A stretch of DNA of 64,000 nucleotides from Aeromicrobium massiliense JC14 (GTDB taxonomy: Bacteria; Actinomycetota; Actinomycetes; Propionibacteriales; Nocardioidaceae), in the NCBI RefSeq assembly GCF_000312105.1, contig NZ_HE978636.1, forward strand, positions 68,213 to 132,212, in the 5' to 3' direction. Below are positions 1 to 8,315 of the stretch, one piece after another. Position numbers and translations under genes: made by a program. The notes under the pieces were generated by a model. The model ran no database searches. It had not been told where the DNA came from and was given only the letters and a program-made list of their open reading frames with translations. Position 1 is the stretch's first letter. Each line of letters begins with the position of its first letter.

Positions 1-1927
1 GCCGCGGCCAGCCGCGGCTCAGCGACGGACCCGAACGGCTCTTGAGCCGCTTGCCGCGCTTGTCGTAGGCCCGAGCCGTGCCGCTGCGCAGGTCGACGTC
101 GATGCGTCCCTTGGAGAACGTGACCCGGTACGTCTTGGACGAGAGCTTGCGCAGCGACCCGCGGGGGTAGCCGAGCGCGCCACGGGTCTCCTTGAGCGAG
201 CGGTACAGCTTCTCGGCCGTGCCCCAGACCGCGTACGCGGACGAGCGCGACGTGCGCTGGTAGATCGTGCCGCCCTCGAAGCGCTGGTAGCGCCCGGACT
301 TGGACATCACCTTGGAGCGCGGGAAGCCCAGCACGCCGGCGTCGCGGCCCAGGCCGGCGTAGCGCTGCAGGATCTTGCCCTCGACCAGGCGGGTGCCGCG
401 ACCGCTCTTGGAGTAGATGTCGGCCTTCATGAAGATCGTGCGGTAGCCGCCGCCGACCTGCGACTCGCCGTAGAACACCGTGCCGGTCCGGCCGGCGCCC
501 AGGCGCGCGGCGTAGCGCTTGACGGCCGTGTTGTAGCCGGCGACGTAGCCCGCGACGCGGTCCCGCAGCCCGCCGGACTGGGTCAGCCAGGCGTAGCCGT
601 AGCGCCCCGGGCAGGCGGTGGCCTTGACGTCGCGGTGGCCCATGATCCGCTGGTACTTGCGGCCGCCGATGCTGACGGTGCCCTTCGCCGGGATGTAGTG
701 GGTGGCCATGCGCCAGCCGATGATCTTGACGACCGCGTTCTTCAGCGGCTCGGTCAGCGCGGCGGTGTCGTAGTTGCCCATCATCGAGACGCCCACGGTG
801 TACTGGTTGACCGCCGTGACGCCCGCGTGCGCGCCGCGCACCATCTTGGGCGTGCCACCGGCGCGGCCCTCGAAGATCTGGCCGTACTTGTCGACCAGGA
901 AGTTGTAGCCGATGTCGCACCATCCCAGGGCGTCCATGTGGTACTTCTGCGCGCTGCGCACGATGCCGGCCGACTGCGCCTTCGTGTAGCTGTTCGAGCC
1001 GGCCGTGTGGTGGAGCACCACACCGAGCGTCCGGGTGGCCACGGTCGGCGAGTCGCAGCGCTTGGCCGCCTTGGCGCCCCAGCGAGAGCGGGTGATGATC
1101 GCCGGCGGCGGGGTGAACGCCGGGCGCCCGTCGTAGTTCGCGGCGACGAGCTCGAGCGGCTCGGCGTCGACCGCGTCGGGGTCGTCCTCAGCCCCCTCGG
1201 GAAGCGCCGGCTCCTCGGGGACCACCGGGTCGGGCGCGACGACCGCGTCGGTGTCGCCCGGGTCGACCATGGCGACCGCGAGGTCCTGGGGCACGACACC
1301 GTTGCTGCTGCGGAAGCGGGCGGCCACGCCGTCGGAGTCGCCGACCCAGATGCCGTCGGTGCCCTCGGTCGCGGCGGTGCCGCCGGTCTCGACGTCGATG
1401 CTCTCCCACGCGCCCCAGGTGCCGTCCTGGCGGGTGCGGACGTCGACGACGACGTCCTCGGCACCACTGCCGCCGGCCCAGGTCACGCCGACCATCGAGA
1501 AGCCCTTGACGTCCTCACGGACGACCTCGGCCACGACGGGGCGGGACGCGCTCGCGCCCTGGGCAGCGGCCGGCTTGGCCGGGACCGGCACCGTGCGCAT
1601 GCGCGGCTCCTCGGCCGGCGCCGCCTCGACCGTGGCCTCCTCCTCGACGACCTCGGGCTCGGGCTCGGCGGCGGGCTCGGGAGCGGTGACGGCGGGCTCG
1701 GGATCGGCGGCGGGTGCCGGGTCCGCCTCCGGGGCCGCGGCGACGTGCGGCGTCGGCCGCTCGGCCGGGGCGACCGTCTCGCTCGGCGCCGGTGCCGACG
1801 GCTCGACCTGGGCGGGCACGTCACCGGCGACGGTGTCGTCCGGGGGGCTCGAGACGACCGCGACGCCCACGACGGCGAAGACGGCGGTGGTCACGGTCAG
1901 ACGACGGGCGAAGCGCCAGGCCTGCAT
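1..1927 (-). CDS. Secreted N-acetylmuramoyl-L-alanine amidase (PGRP/Amidase_2) with C-terminal LGFP-like repeats, 3' end outside window
   Basis: This gene encodes an exported peptidoglycan hydrolase that should cut the amide bond between muramic acid and the stem peptide. I translated it by hand: at least 642 codons are present and no stop appears before base 1. The N-terminus has basic residues then a hydrophobic stretch typical of a signal peptide. A long Pro/Ala/Glu-rich linker follows, then a beta-rich region. The catalytic Amidase_2/PGRP domain begins with RSRWGAK and contains the zinc-site motifs LHHTAGSNSYT and MGHRDVKATACPGRYGY. The remainder resembles LGFP repeats (LGFPRSKVM, GGTIYQ, LGYPRGS) thought to bind the cell envelope. 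The ATG at 1927 is the only in-frame start near the hydrophobic leader; the ribosome site is weak. It is transcribed away from a promoter-like pair upstream. Confidence 0.88.
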   Translation of the reverse strand, partial: MQAWRFARRLTVTTAVFAVVGVAVVSSPPDDTVAGDVPAQVEPSAPAPSETVAPAERPTPHVAAAPEADPAPAADPEPAVTAPEPAAEPEPEVVEEEATVEAAPAEEPRMRTVPVPAKPAAAQGASASRPVVAEVVREDVKGFSMVGVTWAGGSGAEDVVVDVRTRQDGTWGAWESIDVETGGTAATEGTDGIWVGDSDGVAARFRSSNGVVPQDLAVAMVDPGDTDAVVAPDPVVPEEPALPEGAEDDPDAVDAEPLELVAANYDGRPAFTPPPAIITRSRWGAKAAKRCDSPTVATRTLGVVLHHTAGSNSYTKAQSAGIVRSAQKYHMDALGWCDIGYNFLVDKYGQIFEGRAGGTPKMVRGAHAGVTAVNQYTVGVSMMGNYDTAALTEPLKNAVVKIIGWRMATHYIPAKGTVSIGGRKYQRIMGHRDVKATACPGRYGYAWLTQSGGLRDRVAGYVAGYNTAVKRYAARLGAGRTGTVFYGESQVGGGYRTIFMKADIYSKSGRGTRLVEGKILQRYAGLGRDAGVLGFPRSKVMSKSGRYQRFEGGTIYQRTSRSSAYAVWGTAEKLYRSLKETRGALGYPRGSLRKLSSKTYRVTFSKGRIDVDLRSGTARAYDKRGKRLKSRSGPSLSRGWPR

Positions 1928-1993
1928 GGGGGAAGTCCAATCCTGGAGGGCATGCGACAGGTGTTGCTCATGTGACAGAAGTTGCCACGGAGG

Positions 1994-2022
1994 ATTATGC
2001 CTGTGGTATCGGCAGGCGTGAA
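1994..2022 (-). promoter_or_regulatory. Candidate sigma-70-type promoter of the amidase gene
   Basis: On the minus strand there is a -35-like TTCACG (2017-2022) and a -10-like CATAAT (1994-1999) separated by exactly 17 bases. It points at the amidase start 67 bases downstream. The match is by eye only. Confidence 0.4.
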
Positions 2023-2070
2023 CCCCATCTGAGCGGGACTCCCCGGCGATCTCGTCGCGCGGGACGATGG

Positions 2071-3453
2071 TCAGAGCGTGGTGTGCAGGTGCCGCGCGGC
2101 CTCGGCGACCGAGCCCGACAGCGACGGGTACACGGTGAACGCGCCCGCGACCTGGTCGGCGGTGAGCGACGACGACACCGCGAGCGAGAGCACGTGGACG
2201 AGCTCGCTGGCCCGCGGGCCGACGATGACGCCGCCCACGACCGTGCCGACGCCCCGGCGGGCGAACAGCTTCACGAAGCCGTCGTGGATGCCCTGCATCT
2301 TGGCCCGGGCGTTGGACGCCAGCGGGTAGCTGGCGACGTCGACGAGCATCCCCTGCTCCTGGATCGCCTTCTGCGACAGGCCGACGGTGGCGATCTCGGG
2401 GGACGTGAAGATGTTGCTCGACATCTTGCGCAGGTCGAGCGGGTGCACGGCGTCGCCCAGCAGGTGCGACATCGCGATGCGGCCCTGCTCGGCGGCGACC
2501 GAGGCGAGCATGAGCACGCCGGTGCAGTCGCCGGCCGCGTAGATGCCGCGAGCGTGGGTGCGCGAGACCTTGTCGACCTTGACGAAGCCGCCGTCGTCCA
2601 GGCGGACGCCGGCCTCCTCCAGGCCCAAGCCCTCGGTGTTCGGGATCGAGCCGAGCGCCAGCAGGCAGTGCGAGCCCTCGACGGTGCGCCCGTCGGTGAG
2701 CGTCACGGTGACGGTGTCGCCGTCGCGCACGACCGACTGCATGCGCGAGCGGCCCAGCACCTCCATGCCTCGGCGACGGAACACGTCCTCGATCAGGTTT
2801 GCGGCGTCCTCGTCCTCGCCGGGCAGGACGCGGTCGCGGCTCGAGACGAGCGTGACCCGCACGCCCAGGCCGTTGTAGGCGGAGGCGAACTCGGCGCCGG
2901 TGACGCCGGAGCCGACCACGACGAGGTGCTCGGGCAGCGTGGTGAGGCCGTAGAGCTGCTCCCAGGTGAGGATGCGCTCGCCGTCGGGCATCGCGTCGGG
3001 GCTGACCCGCGGGTGCGCGCCGGTGGCGACCAGGATCGCGTCGGCGTCGATCGTCTCGGTGCCGCCGGCGGTGAGCTCGACCTCGACCCGTCCCGGTCCC
3101 GAGACCCGGGCGCTGCCGTCGAGCAGGCGGGCGCCGACGTCCTGGAGCCGCTGGGCGATGTCGCCGGACTGCGCCTCGGCCAGCGACGTGACGCGGGCGT
3201 TCACCGCGGCCATGTCGGCCTTGATCTCGCGCGGCACCTGCACGCCGAGCTCCGCGGCCCCCGCGACCTCGGTGAGGAAGTCGGACGTGGCGATGAGCGT
3301 CTTGCTCGGGACGCAGTCGGTCAGCACGGTGGAGCCGCCGATGCCCGTCTTCTCGACGAGCGTCACGTCCGCCCCCAGCCTGCGGGCGACGAGCGCCGCC
3401 TCGTAGCCGCCGGGTCCGCCACCGATGATCGCCACGTGAGTCACGTGGGCCAT
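2071..3453 (-). CDS. lpdA: LpdA-type NAD(P)H-quinone dehydrogenase (pyridine nucleotide-disulfide oxidoreductase family)
   Basis: This 460-residue flavoprotein belongs to the dihydrolipoamide dehydrogenase superfamily. The FAD-binding GGGPGGYEAA lies at residues 11-20, a second NAD(P) Rossmann motif VVGSGVTGAEFA is in the middle, and the ATG-type motif IYAAGDCTG is near residue 310. The redox motif reads GGSTVLTDCVPSK (39-51): the second cysteine (Cys47) is kept but the first is Thr42, so a disulfide cannot form there. The same change is known in Mycobacterium LpdA (Rv3303c), which reduces quinones rather than lipoamide. It is therefore unlikely to be an E3 subunit. ATG at 3453 gives the usual family length. 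No partner gene is adjacent. Confidence 0.85.
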   Translation of the reverse strand: MAHVTHVAIIGGGPGGYEAALVARRLGADVTLVEKTGIGGSTVLTDCVPSKTLIATSDFLTEVAGAAELGVQVPREIKADMAAVNARVTSLAEAQSGDIAQRLQDVGARLLDGSARVSGPGRVEVELTAGGTETIDADAILVATGAHPRVSPDAMPDGERILTWEQLYGLTTLPEHLVVVGSGVTGAEFASAYNGLGVRVTLVSSRDRVLPGEDEDAANLIEDVFRRRGMEVLGRSRMQSVVRDGDTVTVTLTDGRTVEGSHCLLALGSIPNTEGLGLEEAGVRLDDGGFVKVDKVSRTHARGIYAAGDCTGVLMLASVAAEQGRIAMSHLLGDAVHPLDLRKMSSNIFTSPEIATVGLSQKAIQEQGMLVDVASYPLASNARAKMQGIHDGFVKLFARRGVGTVVGGVIVGPRASELVHVLSLAVSSSLTADQVAGAFTVYPSLSGSVAEAARHLHTTL

Positions 3454-3496
3454 TGTCCCGCAGCCCGTGCCCGGCTGGCGAACCGGCTCGACCGGC

Positions 3497-4159
3497 TCAG
3501 GCGCGGTAGGTGTCGAGGCGGCCGGCCAGCTCGGCGAAGAACGCGGTGTTGAGCGCGAAGCCGGCCCGCACCTCCTCCAGGACCCGGGCCTTCTGCGCCT
3601 CGTCCAGCGGAAGCGCGTCGAGCCGGGCGCGGTAGCCGTCCTTGTACGGCTTCGGCTTCTCGATGCCCGGGAAGGCGTAGAACGCCAGCGCCTCAGGCCC
3701 GACGCCGTAGGTGCGGCCGACGATGCGGCCGATCGCCAGGCCGCCGGAGAGGTCGCCCAGGTAGCGCGTGTAGTGGTGCGCGACGTAGAGCCCGCCCCAC
3801 GCGGCGGCGGCGCGCACCCGGTCGGCGTAGGCGGCGGTCGCGCCGCTCACCAGGCCGGGGGTGGCGTGCCGGCCCCAGTGGGCCAGGTCGGCGTCGATCG
3901 CGGTGAGCCGCTCGAGCGCCTCGTCGCGCACCGCGTCGACGAGCGGGTCGCCGGCGAGCTCGGCACCGACCTGCTCGAGCGCCTCGTAGACCGGTCGCAG
4001 GCCGGTCAGGTAGTCGGCGTAGGCGCGCTCGGTGAGGCGCCCCTCCAGCAGCTCGGACATGAAGGACGTGCCCTCGGCCTGCTCGTGGGCGGCCTTGGAG
4101 CCTTCGCGCACGACCACGGAGAGCGGCTGGGCGACGAGCTCGGTCTCGACGACGGTCAT
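3497..4159 (-). CDS. hmuO: Haem oxygenase (biliverdin-producing, HmuO type)
   Basis: The 220-residue protein opens the haem ring to give biliverdin, CO and iron in the cytoplasm. The proximal histidine is in SKAAHEQAEG (His25) and the distal-helix motif GDLSGG is at 135-140 following YVAHHYTRYL; these are the hallmarks of the family. The start at 4159 is chosen because AAAGGAG lies 6 bases upstream; an upstream in-frame start at 4210 has no such site and would enter the promoter region. It is divergent from the hmuTUV haem importer and shares its 133-base intergenic region, which carries two overlapping iron boxes. This arrangement implies that imported haem is degraded for iron under iron limitation. 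Confidence 0.95.
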   Translation of the reverse strand: MTVVETELVAQPLSVVVREGSKAAHEQAEGTSFMSELLEGRLTERAYADYLTGLRPVYEALEQVGAELAGDPLVDAVRDEALERLTAIDADLAHWGRHATPGLVSGATAAYADRVRAAAAWGGLYVAHHYTRYLGDLSGGLAIGRIVGRTYGVGPEALAFYAFPGIEKPKPYKDGYRARLDALPLDEAQKARVLEEVRAGFALNTAFFAELAGRLDTYRA

Positions 4160-4225
4160 GCGGACTCCTTTTGGTGACTTGCTGTCAGAAACATGATGAC
4201 ACAGCGTCACCTGATGGTCTACCGT

Positions 4226-4263
4226 TTGCCAAGGCTCACCTAACTTAGGTTAGCCTCACCCCT
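4226..4263. promoter_or_regulatory. Double DtxR/IdeR-type iron box between hmuO and hmuT
   Basis: The core is an inverted repeat at 4233-4255: GGCTCACCTAA, a single central C, then TTAGGTTAGCC, with one mismatch between arms. Read rightward, TTAGGTTAGCCTCACC (from 4245) matches 15 of 19 positions of the DtxR consensus TTAGGTTAGCCTAACCTAA. Read leftward, TTAGGTGAGCCT (from 4243) matches 14 of 19. The two half-overlapping sites point one at each gene, so one repressor could silence hmuO and hmuTUV together when iron is sufficient. Confidence 0.8.
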
Positions 4264-4292
4264 TGACGGGGGTCAATGACGAAAGGAACGTC

Positions 4293-5390
4293 GTGCGTCT
4301 CGCCCGTGCTGCCATCGCCGCCTCGGCCCTGCTCGCCCTCGCCGCCTGCGGCTCGCTCCCCGAGCGCGGGCACGCCTCGGACGGCGACACCGCCTCGGTC
4401 GCGCTGGCCGACGCCACGGCGCTGGACGACCCGCGGTCGTACACCGGGCCCACGCACGCGGGCCTCGGCGAGCTGGCCATCGAGCCGGTCGCCGAGGACG
4501 TCGAGCCGCAGCTGCCCGTCACGGTCACCGACAGCCAGGGCACGAAGGTCACCGTCACGGACGCCAGCCGCATCCTGGCCCTGGACGTCTACGGCACGCT
4601 CTCGCAGACCGTCTTCGAGCTCGGTCTCGGCGACCGGGTCGTCGGCCGCGACGTCTCCACGCAGTTCGCCGAGGCGCAGGACCTGCCGCTCGTGACGAGC
4701 ACCGGGCACGACCTGAGCGCCGAGAAGATCCTCGAGCTGAACCCGTCGGTCATCCTCACCGACACGTCGCTGGGCCCGTGGGACGTCGTGCTGCAGATGC
4801 GCGACGCGGGCATCCCGGTCGTGGTCGTCGACGGCGAGCGCGGCCTGGACAACATCGACGACCTCACGCACGAGGTGGCCGAGGCGCTCGGCGTGCCCGA
4901 GCCGGGCCAGGCCCTCGCCGAGCGGACCCAGGCCGAGGTCGACGAGGTGCGGGCCGAGATCGCCAAGGTCGCCCCGGCCACCACCCAGGGCAAGCTGCGG
5001 GCCGCGTTCCTCTACGTGCGTGGCAACGCCGGCATCTACTACATGTTCGGTGAGGGCTCGGGCGCCGACGGGCTCATCGACGCGCTCGGTCTCTACGACG
5101 TGGCCGGCGAGATCGGCTGGAAGGGCATGAAGCCGGTCAACGACGAGGGCATCGTCGCGGCGCAGCCCGAGCTGCTGATCCTCATGACCAAGGGCCTGGA
5201 GTCCGCCGGCGGCGTCGACGGCCTGCTCGAGCGCCTGCCCGCGCTCGCCCAGACCCCGGCCGGCCAGAACCGGCGCATCGTCGACATGGACGACGCGTTC
5301 GTGCTCGGCTACGGCCCGCGCACCGCCGACGTGCTCAACAGCCTGGCCGTCGCCGTCTACGCGCCGGAGTCGGTCGAGGGCGCCGAGTGA
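4293..5390 (+). CDS. hmuT: Haem (hemin) ABC transporter substrate-binding lipoprotein
   Basis: The 365-residue lipoprotein is expected to receive haem at the cell surface and pass it to HmuUV. The N-terminus has a short signal peptide ending in the lipobox LALAACGS. The body is a periplasmic-binding-protein (PF01497-type) domain with the typical opening SRILALDVYGTLSQTVFELG and the SVILTD motif. A GTG at 4293 is chosen because GAAAGGA lies 5 bases upstream and the signal peptide starts directly there; a TTG at 4263 would add ten residues and lie in the operator. It is first in an operon with hmuU (stop and start overlap by 4 bases), hmuV and three surface proteins. Confidence 0.93.
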   Translation: MRLARAAIAASALLALAACGSLPERGHASDGDTASVALADATALDDPRSYTGPTHAGLGELAIEPVAEDVEPQLPVTVTDSQGTKVTVTDASRILALDVYGTLSQTVFELGLGDRVVGRDVSTQFAEAQDLPLVTSTGHDLSAEKILELNPSVILTDTSLGPWDVVLQMRDAGIPVVVVDGERGLDNIDDLTHEVAEALGVPEPGQALAERTQAEVDEVRAEIAKVAPATTQGKLRAAFLYVRGNAGIYYMFGEGSGADGLIDALGLYDVAGEIGWKGMKPVNDEGIVAAQPELLILMTKGLESAGGVDGLLERLPALAQTPAGQNRRIVDMDDAFVLGYGPRTADVLNSLAVAVYAPESVEGAE

Positions 5391-6471
5391 CCGCCGTCCT
5401 GGACGCACACGCCGAGGCGCCCGCACTCCCCCGTGCCCGCACCGCGCGCACGTCGGGGCTGTTCCTCGCGCTGGGCGCCCTGCTCGTCGTCATGGTGCTC
5501 GTCGCGGCCGGACGCGGGCACCTGGACGTGCCGCCGATGCAGGTGCTCGGGTCGATCCTGCACCGGCTCGGCCTGGACGTCGGCCCGCTCCCCGAGCACC
5601 CGCAGGGCGACGCGACGCTGTGGAACGTCCGCTTCCCGCGGGTCGCCCTGGCCGTGCTGGTCGGCGCCTCGCTCGCCACCGCCGGCGCACTCATGCAGGG
5701 CGTGTTCGGCAACCCGCTGGCCGAGCCGAGCGTCGTGGGCGTCTCCACCGGCGCCGCCTTCGCCGCGTCCGTCTCCATCGTGTTCTCGCTGGCCTTCGCC
5801 GGCAGCTGGACGACGCCGCTGCTCGCCTTCGCCGGCGGCCTGGTCACCACGCTGCTGGTCTACGTCATGTCGCGCTCGGACGGCCGCACCGAGGTCGTCA
5901 CCCTCGTGCTCACCGGCATCGCCGTGAACGCGGTCTGCAGCGCCGGCATGGCCCTCATGCTCTTCCTCGGCGACACCGCGGCCCGCGAGGAGATCGTCTT
6001 CTGGCAGCTGGGCAGCCTCAACGGCAGCCGCTGGCAGCACGTCGTCATCGTCCTGCCGTTCGTCGTGGCCGGCCTGGCCGGCGCCGCGGTGATCGCCCGC
6101 CGGCTGGACGTGCTGGCGCTCGGCGACCGGGCCGCCCGGCACGTCGGCATCGACGTCGAGCGGTTGCGCGTGGTCGCGATCGTGCTGGTCGCGCTGCTGA
6201 CGGCCGCCGCCGTCTCGTTCGCCGGCATCATCGGGTTCGTCGGGCTCGTCGTGCCGCACCTCGTGCGCATGGTCGTCGGTCCGGGCCACCGGGTGCTCGT
6301 GCCCGCGAGCGCGCTGGGCGGCGCGGTGCTGCTGCTCGCCGCCGACCTCGTGGCCCGCACCGCCGTCGAGTCGGCCGACCTGCCGATCGGCATGCTGACC
6401 TCGCTCGTCGGCGGGCCGTTCTTCTTCTGGCTGCTGCGCCGCACGCGCCGCAGCGCCGGGGGGTGGGCGTG

Positions 6472-6472
<1 letters not shown>
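5387..6472 (+). CDS. hmuU: Haem ABC transporter permease (FecCD family)
   Basis: This 361-residue inner-membrane protein forms the channel of the haem importer. It carries the FecCD-family signatures GNPLAEPSVVGVSTGAAFA, the cytoplasmic coupling segment around RAARHVGIDVERLR, and GIIGFVGLVVPHLVR. Around nine to ten hydrophobic segments are visible. The GTG start overlaps the hmuT stop (GTGA) and its own stop overlaps the hmuV start (TGATG), so the three are translationally coupled. Confidence 0.94.
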
Positions 6473-7259
<787 letters not shown>

Positions 7260-7278
<19 letters not shown>

Positions 7279-8315
7279 TCTGCGTCGCCCTCGTGGCGGG
7301 GTCCGTCGCCGCCGGGTCCGTCCCGGCCCAGGCCGCGTCACGCGTGAGCGTCGGTGGGGCCGGCGGGGACGCCGCGATCGCCGCCGAGGGGAGCACCACG
7401 CTGACCCTGCGCGGCAGCGGCTTCCAGTCCGTGAAGGGTGGCCATGGCGGCATCTACGTCATGTTCGGCACGGTCGACGGGGCGTGGCAGCCGAGCAGGG
7501 GAACGGGCGGGTACGCCTACGTCGCCGACAGCGAGAGCCGGTCGAACGCCGGCTACCAGCGCTTCGTCGCGTTCCCCGGCTCCGACACCGCTGCGGAGGC
7601 CAACGGCGGCACCATCTCGGCCAAGGGCTCGTGGTCCACCGAGCTGACCGTCCCCGGCGTCACGTTCACCGCCGTGAACCGCAAGGGCGAGAGCGTCCAG
7701 GTCGACTGCCGCACCGATCGGTGCGGCGTCATCACCGTCGGGGCGCACGGCGTCGTGAACGCCAACAACGAGACGTTCACGCCGGTGAGCGTCGCGGCCG
7801 GCTCCGCGGGCACGGCCGCCCCGAGCGGCGGCTCCGCCACGCCGACGCCCGCCGCGACACCGACCACCACGGTCCCGGCCGCCGGAACGCGCAGGCCTAA
7901 GGCGGCGATCGACCCGGCGACGGCCGTGGAGGGGCACGTCCTCACCTTCACGGCCACCGGCTTCCGACCGCAGGAGCAGGTCGTGGTCTCGCTGGACGGC
8001 GGCGTGGCCGCGGTCGGTCCGCTCACCACCGGCACCAGCGGCGAGCTCGCCGGCGTCATCCAGCTGCCGTCGTCCGTCGGGGCCGGCACCCACGTGCTGT
8101 CGCTGACCGGCGCGTTGTCGGGCGCCGCCCCCGCGCTGAACTTCCCGGTGACCCGCGCGTCCAGCGACGTGGCTCCGGTGGCCGAGGAGGAGGACGGCCG
8201 CGCCTGGCTGCCCGTCGCCTTCGCCGTCGTCGGCGCCGTCGCGCTGCTCGGTGCGGTCGGCTTCCGCGCCGTCCGGTTCCTGCGCCGTCCGGTCGAGGAG
8301 GGCAGCCATGCGTGA
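7260..8315 (+). CDS. Membrane-anchored surface protein with Ig-like domains in the haem uptake operon
   Basis: The 351-residue protein has a signal peptide ending near PAQA|AS and a C-terminal transmembrane helix (WLPVAFAVVGAVALLGAVGF) followed by a basic tail, so it should be displayed outside and anchored in the membrane. The N-terminal domain (about 28-180) contains the motif GGHGGIYVMFG, which resembles GGVGVYVSLG in the third surface protein of the same operon, suggesting a shared fold. A Ser/Thr/Pro-rich spacer and a second beta-rich domain (TFTATGFRPQEQVVVSLDGG) follow. A single Cys pair (CRTDRC) may form a disulfide. GTG at 7260 has AGGAGGA upstream. It probably hands haem along the surface, by analogy with corynebacterial HtaC/HtaB, but I do not see a full HtaA domain. 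Confidence 0.7.

Noticed and set aside
635-1975. Plus-strand frame of 446 codons opposite the amidase gene
   Set aside because: The minus strand encodes a complete signal peptide and amidase domain; the plus-strand product is a repetitive Arg/Asp/Val sequence with no motif.
4160-4210. Longer N-terminus for haem oxygenase
   Set aside because: It would extend into the promoter region and lacks the strong AAAGGAG site found before the ATG at 4159.
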